A DNA stretch of 64,000 nucleotides, from positions 3,162,001-3,226,000 of the forward strand of contig NZ_CP107989.1 of the NCBI RefSeq assembly GCF_041435015.1, read 5' to 3'. A model generated the notes under the pieces. That model worked only from the letters and a program-made list of their open reading frames with translations, searched no databases and had not been told where the DNA came from. Both the position numbers and the translations under genes were made by a program. Each line of letters starts with the position of its first letter. Within the stretch, counting starts at the first letter, position 1. This document shows positions 34,312-42,946 of the stretch, piece after piece. This DNA is from Streptomyces canus (lineage in GTDB: Bacteria > Actinomycetota > Actinomycetes > Streptomycetales > Streptomycetaceae).

Positions 34312-34433
34312 TGACGCAGCATGCCGCCCCGGGCCGTGGGCCGACAATCGACGCAGCGTCGAACGGAGCGGGGTGCGGCGGACACCCTGTCGAGCGGGCA
34401 CCCTGTCGAGCGGACGCCACACCGACCCACCTC

Positions 34434-34474
34434 AGGGGCGCGGGGAACTGCGCGACCAGCCCCCACGCACCCGC
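34434..34474 (+). repeat. Dispersed GC-rich repeat, copy C
   Basis: Begins AGGGGCGCGGGGAACTGCGC and matches copy A (22748-22788, minus strand) at 39 of 41 positions. It lies between the ALDH stop at 34545 and the orphan potD start at 34311, where it could form transcript structure. Confidence 0.85.
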
Positions 34475-34544
34475 GGCCGAAGAGCCACGCACACCCCGCC
34501 GCCGAAGCACCACCCGCGGAACCACCGCCCCCGCGGCGGAGGAA

Positions 34545-35984
34545 CTACGCGTCCAACGAAGTCATGACGTGCTTGATCCGCGTGTAGTCGTCGAAGCCGT
34601 AGCCCGAGAGGTCCTTGCCGTAGCCCGACTTCTTGAAGCCGCCATGGGGCATCTCGGCGACCAGCGGAATGTGCGTGTTGATCCACACACACCCGAAGTC
34701 CAGCTTCTTGGACATCCGCATCGCGCGGCCGTGGTCCTTGGTCCACACCGAGGAGGCGAGCGCGTACTCGACCCCATTGGCCCACGACACGGCCTGCTCC
34801 TCGTCCGTGAAGGACTGGACGGTGATGACCGGCCCGAAGACCTCCTTCTGGATGATCTCGTCATCCTGCTTCAGCCCGGACACGACGGTCGGCGCGTAGA
34901 AGTACCCCTTCTCGCCGACCTGGTGACCGCCGGCCTCGACCTTGGCGTGCGCGGGCAGCCGCTCGATGAACCCGGAGACCTGCTTGAGCTGGTTCGGGTT
35001 GTTGAGCGGCCCGTACAGCACGTCCTCGTCGTCCGGCTGCCCGGTCTTCGTGTCGGCGGCGGCCTTCGCCAGCGCCGCGACGAACTCGTCGTGGATCGAG
35101 GACTGCACCAGCACTCGCGTGGCCGCCGTACAGTCCTGCCCGGCGTTGAAGAAGCCCGCCACCGAGATGTCCTCGACGGCCTTCGGGATGTCGGTGTCCT
35201 CGAAGACGACGACCGGGGCCTTGCCGCCCAGCTCCAGGTGCACCCGCTTCAGGTCCCTGGACGCGGACTCGGCGACCGACATACCGGCCCGCACCGACCC
35301 CGTGATGGACGCCATCGCCGGCGTCGGGTGCTCGACCATCAGGCGCCCGGTGTCCCGGTCGCCGGTGATGACGTTGAAGACGCCCTTCGGCAGGATTCCG
35401 CCGATGATCTCCGCGATCAGCACGGTCGAGGCGGGCGTCGTGTCCGACGGCTTCAGCACCACGGTGTTGCCCGCCGCGATCGCCGGCGCGAACTTCCACA
35501 CGGCCATCATCATCGGGTAGTTCCACGGTGCCACCTGCGCGCAGACCCCGACCGGCTCGCGCCGCACGATGGAGGTCAGACCCTCCATGTACTCACCGGC
35601 CGACCGCCCCTCCAGCATCCGCGCCGCGCCGGCGAAGAAGCGGATCTGGTCGACCATCGGCGGGATCTCCTCGGACCGCGTGAGCCCGATCGGCTTACCG
35701 GTGTTCTCCACCTCGGCCGCGATGAGCTCCTCGGCCCGCTCCTCGAACGCGTCCGCGATCTTCAGCAGGGCCTTCTGCCGCTCGGCGGGGGTGACGTCAC
35801 GCCAGCCCGGGAAGGCCGCGGCGGCGGCCGCCATCGCCGCGTCCACGTCCGCCTGCCCGGACAGCGGCGCGGTCGCGTACGCCTCACCGGTGACGGGGTT
35901 GACCACCTCGGTGGTGCGCCCGTCGGCGGCGTCCCGGAACTCACCGTCGATGTAGTTGCGCAGACGACGCAGCTCGGTGCTCAC
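34545..35984 (-). CDS. Gamma-aminobutyraldehyde dehydrogenase
   Basis: 479 residues, full-length ALDH: Cys285 in NAGQDCTAATR, Glu251 in HLELGGKAP, APWNYPMMMAVWKF near 152. The GTG at 35984 has an ideal AGGAGG six bases upstream. It belongs to the aminobutyraldehyde/betaine-aldehyde branch and would turn 4-aminobutyraldehyde, made by the neighbouring aminotransferase, into GABA. It is divergent from the Lrp/AsnC regulator, which probably controls it. In S. coelicolor I recall the same order of polyamine-binding protein, ALDH, AsnC regulator and aminotransferase. Confidence 0.92.
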   Translation of the reverse strand: MSTELRRLRNYIDGEFRDAADGRTTEVVNPVTGEAYATAPLSGQADVDAAMAAAAAAFPGWRDVTPAERQKALLKIADAFEERAEELIAAEVENTGKPIGLTRSEEIPPMVDQIRFFAGAARMLEGRSAGEYMEGLTSIVRREPVGVCAQVAPWNYPMMMAVWKFAPAIAAGNTVVLKPSDTTPASTVLIAEIIGGILPKGVFNVITGDRDTGRLMVEHPTPAMASITGSVRAGMSVAESASRDLKRVHLELGGKAPVVVFEDTDIPKAVEDISVAGFFNAGQDCTAATRVLVQSSIHDEFVAALAKAAADTKTGQPDDEDVLYGPLNNPNQLKQVSGFIERLPAHAKVEAGGHQVGEKGYFYAPTVVSGLKQDDEIIQKEVFGPVITVQSFTDEEQAVSWANGVEYALASSVWTKDHGRAMRMSKKLDFGCVWINTHIPLVAEMPHGGFKKSGYGKDLSGYGFDDYTRIKHVMTSLDA

Positions 35985-36079
35985 TGCCGGCCTCCTGTGT
36001 CAGGTCGAACTGTCCAATGGCTGAGACACCCACCCTAATCCGGCGGCTCACGTTTTCAACACCCCCGATCGCGCCAAAG

Positions 36080-36094
36080 CTGCGAAATCCGCAG
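36080..36094. promoter_or_regulatory. Candidate Lrp/AsnC operator
   Basis: CTGCGAAATCCGCAG has perfect 5-bp arms around an AT-richer core, the usual shape of an Lrp-type half-site pair. It lies 60 bp before the regulator start and 96 bp before the ALDH start. Confidence 0.45.
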
Positions 36095-36154
36095 GTCTCA
36101 GTCACGTAAACAACGAATTTCATCGCCCTGGCCTTGCGGAAGTGACGAGACCTC

Positions 36155-36685
36155 GTGCACAGTGACGTCGTGGCCAGTCGAAGCGCAGACCCCAAGGACT
36201 CCCGCGAGTCCCGGAGCGAGTCCAGGAACGGCGCCGGCCCGAACCTGGACGCCGTCTCCCTCGCCATCATCGAACAGCTCCAGGAGGACGGCCGCCGTCC
36301 GTACGCCGCGATCGGCAAGGCCGTCGGCCTGTCGGAGGCGGCCGTGCGCCAGCGCGTCCAGAAGCTGCTCGACCAGGGCGTGATGCAGATCGTCGCCGTC
36401 ACGGACCCGCTCACCGTGGGCTTCCTGCGCCAGGCGATGGTCGGCATTCATGTCGAGGGCGACGTGGAGTCCGTGGCCGACGCGCTGACCGGCATGTCCG
36501 AATGCGAGTACGTGGTGATGACCGCCGGCTCCTTCGACCTGGTGGTGGAGATCGTCTGCGAGGACGACGACCACCTCCTGGAGGTCATCAACCGCCGCAT
36601 CCGGGCCATCCCCGGAGTGCGCTCCACCGAGAGTTTCGTCTACCTGAAGCTCAAGAAGCAGACCTACATGTGGGGAACCCGATAA
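36155..36685 (+). CDS. Lrp/AsnC-family transcriptional regulator
   Basis: 176 residues from GTG 36155; GTG 36170 is possible. An N-terminal helix-turn-helix (about 30-90, ALIEQLQ-like helix then YAAIGKAVGLSEAAVRQRV) is followed by a RAM ligand-binding domain with MTAGSFDLVVEIVCED. These feast/famine regulators bind amino acids or related amines. It lies between the divergent ALDH gene and the downstream aminotransferase and probably regulates both in response to a polyamine-derived metabolite. Confidence 0.92.
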   Translation: MHSDVVASRSADPKDSRESRSESRNGAGPNLDAVSLAIIEQLQEDGRRPYAAIGKAVGLSEAAVRQRVQKLLDQGVMQIVAVTDPLTVGFLRQAMVGIHVEGDVESVADALTGMSECEYVVMTAGSFDLVVEIVCEDDDHLLEVINRRIRAIPGVRSTESFVYLKLKKQTYMWGTR

Positions 36686-36710
36686 CCGTGAGGACCCGAT
36701 AACCGTGAGC
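36677..36710. repeat. 17-bp tandem duplication spanning the regulator stop and aminotransferase start
   Basis: ACCCGATAACCGTGAGG (36677-36693) is followed directly by ACCCGATAACCGTGAGC (36694-36710). The first copy contains the TAA stop of the regulator; the second contains the GTG start of the aminotransferase at 36705. The GAGGA at the junction lies ten bases before that GTG and may be its ribosome site. Confidence 0.9.
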
Positions 36711-38069
36711 TCCAAGGACCTCAGCCGCACCGCGTACGACCACCTGTGGATGCACTTCACCCGCATGTCCTCGTACGAGAACTCCCCGGTCCCGACCATC
36801 GTCCGGGGCGAGGGCACGTACATCTACGACGACAAGGGCAAGCGCTACCTCGACGGTCTCGCGGGCCTGTTCGTGGTCCAGGCCGGCCACGGCCGCACGG
36901 AACTCGCCGAGGCCGCCTTCAAGCAGGCGCAGGACCTGGCGTTCTTCCCGGTGTGGTCCTACGCGCACCCGAAGGCCGTCGAGCTCGCGGAGCGCCTCGC
37001 GCAGCACGCGCCCGGCGACCTGAACAAGGTCTTCTTCACCACCGGCGGCGGCGAGGCGGTCGAGACCGCCTGGAAGCTCGCCAAGCAGTACTTCAAGCTC
37101 ACCGGCAAGCCCACGAAGTACAAGGTCATCTCGCGTGCGGTCGCCTACCACGGCACCCCGCAGGGCGCCCTGTCGATCACCGGACTGCCGGCTCTGAAGG
37201 CCCCCTTCGAGCCGCTGGTCCCGGGCGCCCACAAGGTCCCGAACACCAACATCTACCGCGCCCCGCTCTTCGCCGACGACCCCGAGGCCTTCGGTCGCTG
37301 GGCCGCCGACCAGATCGAGCAGCAGATCCTCTTCGAGGGCCCGGACACGGTCGCCGCGGTCTTCCTGGAGCCCGTGCAGAACGCGGGCGGCTGCTTCCCG
37401 CCCCCGCCCGGCTACTTCCAGCGCGTTCGCGAGATCTGCGACCAGTACGACGTGCTCCTCGTCTCCGACGAGGTCATCTGCGCCTTCGGCCGCCTCGGCA
37501 CCATGTTCGCCTGCGACAAGTTCGACTACGTCCCGGACATGATCACCTGCGCCAAGGGCATGACCTCGGGCTACTCCCCGATCGGCGCCTGCATCATCTC
37601 CGACCGCCTGGCCGAGCCGTTCTACAAGGAGGACAACGTCTTCCTGCACGGCTACACCTTCGGCGGCCACCCCGTGTCGGCCGCGGTGGGCCTGGCGAAC
37701 CTCGACCTGTTCGAGCGCGAGAACCTCACCCAGCACGTCCTCGACAACGAAGGCGCCTTCCGCGCCACCCTGGAGAAGCTCCACGACCTGCCGATCGTCG
37801 GCGACGTCCGCGGCAACGGCTTCTTCTACGGCATCGAGCTGGTCAAGGACAAGGCGACGAAGGAGTCCTTCAACGACGAGGAGACCGAGCGCGTCCTGTA
37901 CGGCTTCCTCTCCAAGGCCCTGTACGACAACGGCCTGTACTGCCGTGCCGACGACCGCGGCGACCCGGTCGTCCAGCTCGCCCCGCCGCTGATCTCCGAC
38001 CAGGGCACCTTCGACGAGATCGAGCAGATCCTGCGCGCGACCCTCACCGAGGCCTGGACGAAGCTCTAG
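36705..38069 (+). CDS. Class III aminotransferase, putrescine:pyruvate/2-oxoglutarate type
   Basis: 454 residues. PLP motifs: GGGEAVETAWKLA, VSDEVICAFGR and the Schiff-base lysine in TCAKGMTSGY (about Lys284). The family includes putrescine-pyruvate and beta-alanine/omega-amino acid aminotransferases; the neighbouring aminobutyraldehyde dehydrogenase makes putrescine or a related diamine the likely donor, giving 4-aminobutyraldehyde. The GTG start follows the regulator gene by 19 bp and is created by a short tandem duplication. Probably co-transcribed with the AsnC regulator. Confidence 0.9.
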   Translation: MSSKDLSRTAYDHLWMHFTRMSSYENSPVPTIVRGEGTYIYDDKGKRYLDGLAGLFVVQAGHGRTELAEAAFKQAQDLAFFPVWSYAHPKAVELAERLAQHAPGDLNKVFFTTGGGEAVETAWKLAKQYFKLTGKPTKYKVISRAVAYHGTPQGALSITGLPALKAPFEPLVPGAHKVPNTNIYRAPLFADDPEAFGRWAADQIEQQILFEGPDTVAAVFLEPVQNAGGCFPPPPGYFQRVREICDQYDVLLVSDEVICAFGRLGTMFACDKFDYVPDMITCAKGMTSGYSPIGACIISDRLAEPFYKEDNVFLHGYTFGGHPVSAAVGLANLDLFERENLTQHVLDNEGAFRATLEKLHDLPIVGDVRGNGFFYGIELVKDKATKESFNDEETERVLYGFLSKALYDNGLYCRADDRGDPVVQLAPPLISDQGTFDEIEQILRATLTEAWTKL

Positions 38070-38259
38070 CCCCCCGCGATCCAGCGGCCCGTACGGCCCG
38101 GCGTGCACCCGTCCGAGTGACAGGCGTGCACCCCGGGCCGTGTGCTGTACGGCGTCCCGCCCCCGCCTCCTTAGCGTGCCTGGTAACCGATCGGCCCTGC
38201 TTTCGTTCCCCCGCACGGGGGATTGCAAGGCACAACGGACCAGAACGAGGTGTACGCCC

Positions 38260-39000
38260 ATGGAGGCCCCGCCGGACAACGACGTGCTCTGGGCACGCTC
38301 CCTGCACTTCACCCACCGCGACGGGTCGCCGGCACTGCAGGGTGTCTCCCTCGGCGTGCGCGAGGGCGAGATCCTCGCCGTGAGCGGCCCACGCGGCAGC
38401 GGCAAGACCGCGCTGCTCAGATGTCTGTCGGGACTCACCCCGGCCCAGCGCGGGGAGGTCTGGTTCAACAGCGTGCCCGTGCACACGATGGGCCCGATGA
38501 CCCGCGAGCGCCTGCGCCGCGACCGCTTCGGCTGGATCGACCCGGCCCCCGCGCTCGTCCCCGAGCTCAACGCCTGGGAGAACGTCGCCCTCCCCCTCAT
38601 GCTGCGCGGCACCGGCCGCAGGCGCGCCAGGACGGCCGCCCTGGAGTGGCTGGAGCGCCTCGACATCGGCGACCGGACCCGCAGCCACCCGCACGAGCTG
38701 ACCCAGTCCGAACGCCAGCGCGTCTGCATCGCCCGCGCCCTGGCCCCGGCGCCGTCCGTGCTTTTCGCGGACGAACCGACGGCTCCCCTGTACCGGGCGG
38801 ACCGCGCGCACGTGCTGCGGACGCTCACGACGGCCGCCCGCTCGCACGGCATCACCGTGGTCCTGGCGACGCACGACACGCACACCGCAGCCCTGGCGGA
38901 CCGCACGGTCACCCTCCTGGACGGACGCCGGGTGAACACCGTGCACCTGCCCCCGATGGCCGACTCGGAAGGCCGTACCGCGTGCTCGCTCTCCGTCTGA
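38260..39000 (+). CDS. MacB/LolD-like ABC ATPase with degenerate signature
   Basis: 246 residues from ATG 38260 (GAGGT nine bases upstream). Walker A GPRGSGKTAL and Walker B VLFADEPTAPL are clear, and the H-switch LATHDTHT is present. The ABC signature, normally LSGGQ, reads LTQSERQRVCIARAL, and the D-loop is TAPLYR rather than TGALD, so ATP hydrolysis may be weak or altered. It would pair with the membrane protein that overlaps its 3' end. Candidate -10 sequence TAGCGT lies at 38172-38177. Confidence 0.8.
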   Translation: MEAPPDNDVLWARSLHFTHRDGSPALQGVSLGVREGEILAVSGPRGSGKTALLRCLSGLTPAQRGEVWFNSVPVHTMGPMTRERLRRDRFGWIDPAPALVPELNAWENVALPLMLRGTGRRRARTAALEWLERLDIGDRTRSHPHELTQSERQRVCIARALAPAPSVLFADEPTAPLYRADRAHVLRTLTTAARSHGITVVLATHDTHTAALADRTVTLLDGRRVNTVHLPPMADSEGRTACSLSV

Positions 39001-40358
39001 TGCGGGGCGCCCGTCCCGCCGTACAGCTGCGCCGCCTCCTGGTGGCACTCGCCTCGGCCGGCACGGGCTTCCTCCTCCTGTGCGCCCTCGGTCACGCGAT
39101 CGGTCACCCCGAGGACCCGTCCGGCGCCCTGCTGCGCCTGGCCTGGTGTCTGACGCCCCTCGCGGCGACGGTCCATTTCGCCCTGGCGGTCGCCCGCACG
39201 GACCCGGGCACCCGCCCCCGCCCCGGCCTCGCGGCCATCGGCCTGGGCCCGGCCCGCCTGATGGCCGTGTCGGCCACGACAACGGCCCTGTCCTGCACCC
39301 TCGGCTCCCTGCTGGCCCTGCTCTTCTTCCTCCACCTCCGGGGTGACCAGACGGGCATGCCCTTCGACGGAGCGGCGGCGGACTTCCTGGCAGCGGACGT
39401 CCCGCTGCCGTTGCCGGCCGCCCTGACCCTGCTGGGCCTGGTTCCGGCGATCGCGTCGGCCACCGTGGGATGCGTCCTGCGGCCGCGGGACGACCGACCG
39501 GCATCGGCGAAGAACCAGGCGCGGTCGTACGGCCGTTTCGGCGCCTACGGCAGGACGGCAGCCAGGGAGACCTTCGGCTCGTACGGCCGTTTCAGGGCTC
39601 ACCGGCCCGCGGGCGGCCGTGCCGCCGGGGCGGCTCCCGACCCCGTGCGAGGGCGCACTCCGCAAGCGCGGGCCGGCGAAAGCACCCTGACGGCGCCCCC
39701 CGCCGCGGACAACCAGAACGAGGACCTGGGCCGAGAAGCCCTGCCCACCCCCCGAGAAGCCCCCAAAGGCCTCCCTTGGGGCATCGCCGTGCTCGCCGCG
39801 GGCCTGGCGGTGGAGGCCTACGCCAACCGGCAGGGGACCGCCACCGCCGCACCCCTCCCGGGCGGCCTGGCAGGCACCCCCTCCGTCCTTGTCGGCTGGC
39901 TCCTCACCGCCGTAGGCCTGGCGGTCGCCGGCCCCGGCCTCACCCACCTCTGCGGCCGCCTCCTCCAGTCCACCCGCCCCGGCGCCCTGCGCCTCCTCGC
40001 CGGAAGGGTCCTCATGTCGGAAGCCGCCCGCATCGGCCGCCCCCTGGGCATCGTCTGCGCGGTGACGTCCGGCATCTGGGCCATGGCCACCCTGTACGAC
40101 CCGACAGGCCCCGAAGTGGGCCCCCTGACCACCCTCGGCCTGCTCCTGGTGACGAGCTGCACGATCGCCACGCTCCTCACAGCCGCCGTGGAGGCCAAGC
40201 ACGCGAGGTCGGACACCACAGCCGCGCTGCTCCGCCTGGGCGCCCCGGCGACCATGCTCCGCAGCGCGGCTGCCCTGCGCGCCGGCGCCCTGCTGGCCCT
40301 CTTCGGCCCGCTCACCCTGGTCGTGGCCGAGCTGGCGGCCCTCCCCCTGACCTCCTGA
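38982..40358 (+). CDS. Large membrane protein, FtsX/permease-like partner of the ABC ATPase
   Basis: 458 residues from GTG 38982 (GGAAGG eight bases upstream), overlapping the ATPase gene by 19 bp; ATG 39000 is the alternative. At least seven membrane spans are seen: three before residue 165, then a 100-residue Arg/Ala-rich, Tyr-Gly-rich cytoplasmic linker, then four more with a basic stretch EAKHARSD before the last two. The span layout fits an FtsX/MacB-like permease but no motif makes the substrate clear. Together with the ATPase it forms a two-gene unit. Confidence 0.78.
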   Translation: MLALRLMRGARPAVQLRRLLVALASAGTGFLLLCALGHAIGHPEDPSGALLRLAWCLTPLAATVHFALAVARTDPGTRPRPGLAAIGLGPARLMAVSATTTALSCTLGSLLALLFFLHLRGDQTGMPFDGAAADFLAADVPLPLPAALTLLGLVPAIASATVGCVLRPRDDRPASAKNQARSYGRFGAYGRTAARETFGSYGRFRAHRPAGGRAAGAAPDPVRGRTPQARAGESTLTAPPAADNQNEDLGREALPTPREAPKGLPWGIAVLAAGLAVEAYANRQGTATAAPLPGGLAGTPSVLVGWLLTAVGLAVAGPGLTHLCGRLLQSTRPGALRLLAGRVLMSEAARIGRPLGIVCAVTSGIWAMATLYDPTGPEVGPLTTLGLLLVTSCTIATLLTAAVEAKHARSDTTAALLRLGAPATMLRSAAALRAGALLALFGPLTLVVAELAALPLTS

Positions 40359-40363
40359 GCGCC

Positions 40364-40402
40364 CGTACGAAAAACCCGTACGAGAAATTCGTACGAAAAA
40401 AA
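40364..40402. repeat. Three CGTACGA units at 13-bp spacing
   Basis: CGTACGA recurs at 40364, 40377 and 40390, each followed by an A-rich spacer, so the unit is about 13 bp. The region is AT-rich against its surroundings, lies just after the permease stop and 78 bp before the VOC gene, and each CGTACG is itself a palindrome. It may be an operator array or a terminator-linked tract. Confidence 0.85.
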
Positions 40403-40479
40403 ATCACGGCCGCCGATGAGTTCCGCCGCGCCCACCCGTCTACCCACCGAACAGCACGCACCCGATGGGAGAGACTCCG

Positions 40480-40899
40480 ATGACCTCGCCGACCTACCAG
40501 CAGATGATCTTCGTGAACCTGGCCGTGAACGACCTCGACGCCTCGAAGAAGTTCTTCACCGAGCTCGGCTACTCGATCAACCCGCAGTTCAGCAACGACT
40601 CCGCGGCGTCCGTCGTGATCAGTGACACCATCGTCGCGATGCTGATGACGAAGGAGTTCTACGCGACCTTCACCAAGAAGGAGATCGCGGACGCGACGAA
40701 GACCAGCGAGGTCCTGATCGCGCTGAGCGCGGAGAGCCGCGCGAAGGTCGACGAACTGGTCGACAAGGCGATCGCGGCGGGCGGCACCCTGTCCGGCGAG
40801 ACCCAGGACCACGGCTTCATGTACGGCCGCTCCTTCGACGACCTCGACGGCCACAGCTGGGAGGTCGTCTGGATGGACCCGGCGACGATCGAGGGCTGA
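40480..40899 (+). CDS. VOC-family (glyoxalase/bleomycin resistance-like) protein
   Basis: 139 residues from ATG 40480 with GGGAGAG upstream. Two beta-alpha-beta-beta-beta repeats are visible: MIFVNLAVNDLDASKKFFTELGY at the start and a C-terminal GFMYGRSFDDLDGHSWEVVWMDP. The metal-ligand His/Glu positions of this superfamily are partly conserved (H and E in GHSWEV). The substrate is not predictable. The A-rich repeat at 40364 precedes it. Confidence 0.85.
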   Translation: MTSPTYQQMIFVNLAVNDLDASKKFFTELGYSINPQFSNDSAASVVISDTIVAMLMTKEFYATFTKKEIADATKTSEVLIALSAESRAKVDELVDKAIAAGGTLSGETQDHGFMYGRSFDDLDGHSWEVVWMDPATIEG

Positions 40900-40935
40900 C
40901 CCACCGGCCGCAACTCGGCGTGCGAGCATGGGCGG

Positions 40936-42057
40936 GTGCAGACGAGCCCCGCCCATGCGGCACACCACGACGACCGTGAGATCGAGACGCTGGAGGAGTT
41001 CGACGCGGTCGTACCGGCCCGCGGCACCCTCTCGGGTTTCCGGGTCCAGGCCGTCGATCTGACGGACCGGACCAGGGAGTTGCTGGCCACCGACACAGCG
41101 GGCGCCGTCTTCCTCGGCTGCCCGATGCGGGAGAACGCCGCGGAGAAGATCCGCGCGGACGGCGCCCTGGTCTTCCCGCCCGTCCCGAACCTCCCCTTCG
41201 ACCCGTACCGCGGACTGCTGTACTCCCCCGACGAGTTGTTCGACGGGCTGGAGAAGGGATACGAGCAGACCCCCGACGCGCTCGCCTACGCCTGGTTCCA
41301 GCGCACCAAGGCCGACGGCGACATACACGCGTCGATGCTGCGCTCCGTCCACGACGACGCCGTCTCCGACGCCCTCGACGAACTCCTGCGCGGCACAAGG
41401 GTCGTGGGGGTCATGGGCGGTCACGCGATGGCCCGCGGCACACGTGAATACGCCGGCGCCGCGCGCCTCGGCCGCGAACTGGCCCGCGCCGGGCTCACCG
41501 TGGCCACCGGAGGCGGCCCCGGCGCGATGGAGGCGGCCAACCTCGGCGCCTACGCGGCCCCCTTCGAGGACGCCATGCTCGACGAGGCGTGCGATCTGCT
41601 CGCCGAGGCGCCGTCGTTCACGCCGTCGATCACCGACTGGGCGCGCGTCGCCTTCGAGGTCCGCTCCCGCTGGCCCCGGGGCGGCTCTTCCGTCGGCATC
41701 CCGACCTGGTTCTACGGGCACGAGCCGCCGAACGCCTTCGCCTCGCACATCGCCAAGTACTTCGCCAACGCCACCCGCGAGGACGGCCTCCTCGCCCGCT
41801 CCACCGCGGGTGTGGTCTTCCTGCCGGGCGCCGCCGGCACCGTGCAGGAGATCTTCGACAACGCGACGCCCAACTACTACGAGTCGCACGGCGAACCCAC
41901 GCCGATGGTGCTCGTGAAGCGCGTCCACTGGACGGAGAAGCTGCCCACCTGGCCGCTGCTCCAGGCGCTCGCCCGGGAGCGGTCGATGGAGGCCCGAATC
42001 GCCCTTGTTGACCGGATCGAGGAGGCCGGAGAGGCCTTGAAACGTCTCACTCCTTAA
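40936..42057 (+). CDS. LOG-family (lysine-decarboxylase-like Rossmann) protein
   Basis: 373 residues from GTG 40936. The TIGR00730/LOG core has MGGHAMARGT, ATGGGPGAMEAANLGA and LPGAAGTVQEIF in place of the usual PGGxGTxxE. Short LOG proteins release cytokinin bases from nucleotide monophosphates; this one has extra N-terminal sequence (about 165 residues) and is among longer actinobacterial forms with unproven activity. It ends 147 bp before the surface protein gene. Confidence 0.82.
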   Translation: MQTSPAHAAHHDDREIETLEEFDAVVPARGTLSGFRVQAVDLTDRTRELLATDTAGAVFLGCPMRENAAEKIRADGALVFPPVPNLPFDPYRGLLYSPDELFDGLEKGYEQTPDALAYAWFQRTKADGDIHASMLRSVHDDAVSDALDELLRGTRVVGVMGGHAMARGTREYAGAARLGRELARAGLTVATGGGPGAMEAANLGAYAAPFEDAMLDEACDLLAEAPSFTPSITDWARVAFEVRSRWPRGGSSVGIPTWFYGHEPPNAFASHIAKYFANATREDGLLARSTAGVVFLPGAAGTVQEIFDNATPNYYESHGEPTPMVLVKRVHWTEKLPTWPLLQALARERSMEARIALVDRIEEAGEALKRLTP

Positions 42058-42067
42058 TAAGAAGGCA

Positions 42068-42123
42068 AAGTCAACACGTGTAGGGTCCCTGCACGTTGAC
42101 ACTTCTTATGCTGCGCTTATAGA
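42068..42123 (+). promoter_or_regulatory. Strong promoter with overlapping dyad for the surface protein gene
   Basis: TTGACA (42096-42101), 16 bp, TATAGA (42118-42123) is close to a consensus vegetative promoter. The -35 lies in an imperfect inverted repeat: AGTCAACACGTG on the left, CACGTTGACA on the right, with AGGGTCCCT in the middle, a probable operator. The start codon is 82 bp downstream. Confidence 0.7.
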
Positions 42124-42204
42124 CCTGTGAGACTCGTGGGGGCGGTGATGTCACATCACCATCCCCTCAGCCCCCCGCATTTGAGCATCCCGTGAAGGAC
42201 GAAC

Positions 42205-42897
42205 GTGGCATTTACGCCCATATCCCGCCGCACCGCCCGCGTCTCGCGCTTCCTCGGCGTCGCCGCCGCATCGACCGCGATCGTGCTCGGTGCCTCCGGC
42301 AACGCTCTTGCCTGCAACATCAATGAGTTCTCCGCCGAAGCCAAGTGCGACGGCACTCAGGGCGTCATCACCGTCACCGACGTGGACAAGTCCGGCGTCG
42401 AGGCGACGGTCTCCGTGTACCTGCAGAGCAACGGCGCCGACGCGAAGAAGGTCGGCGAGCAGACGGTGAAGGGCTCCAAGGAGGGCACCACCATCACCTT
42501 CGAGGAGGACTGGGCGCCCAACGCGGAGTACCGCATCCACGTCGAGGCCCTGCCCTACATCAAGGGCAAGGACATCACGCCGAACCTGACCACCCCGGCG
42601 ACCGCCTGCAAGACCGAGGACACGCCGACCCCGACGCCCACGCCCACCCCGTCGGACTCCGCCAGCACTCCGGCCGAGGAGTCCCCGACCCCGACCCCGT
42701 CGGCCTCGGAGGGCACCACCGCTCCGGCCACCGTCGAGAGCAACGCCCCGTCGCCCGCGGCCGGTGACTCCAACCTCGCCGAGACCGGTGCGAACTCCAA
42801 CACCGGCCTGATCGCCGGGATCGCGATCGCCCTGGTCGCCATTGGCGGCGGCGCCGTGTTCTTCGGCCTGCGCCGTCGTGGGGCCAGCACCCGCTGA
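42205..42897 (+). CDS. Sortase-anchored secreted surface protein (LAETG)
   Basis: 230 residues from GTG 42205 (AAGGA five bases upstream). A basic N-terminal signal peptide with cleavage near NALA is followed by a two-cysteine, beta-rich domain, a Thr/Pro repeat stalk ([11 protein letters not shown]) and the sorting signal LAETG with a membrane span and RRR tail. LAxTG is the motif used by the actinobacterial class E sortase, so the protein is probably linked to the cell wall. It is expressed from a near-consensus promoter. Its function on the surface is unknown. Confidence 0.87.
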   Translation: MAFTPISRRTARVSRFLGVAAASTAIVLGASGNALACNINEFSAEAKCDGTQGVITVTDVDKSGVEATVSVYLQSNGADAKKVGEQTVKGSKEGTTITFEEDWAPNAEYRIHVEALPYIKGKDITPNLTTPATACKTEDTPTPTPTPTPSDSASTPAEESPTPTPSASEGTTAPATVESNAPSPAAGDSNLAETGANSNTGLIAGIAIALVAIGGGAVFFGLRRRGASTR

Positions 42898-42907
42898 CGA
42901 CAGTCGT

Positions 42908-42941
42908 GTGTGGCCCGTCCCGGGTTCGGGGCGGGCCACAC
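42908..42941. terminator. Bidirectional terminator
   Basis: A 15-bp stem (42908-42922 with 42927-42941, one G-T pair) and GGTT loop between the surface protein stop at 42897 and the convergent stop at 42947. It can serve both genes. Confidence 0.9.
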
Positions 42942-42946
42942 CCCTG

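Noticed and set aside
36651..40202. 1183-codon minus-strand frame over the aminotransferase and ABC genes
   Set aside because: Arg/Gly/Ala/Val-rich with no family similarity, opposite to genuine genes.
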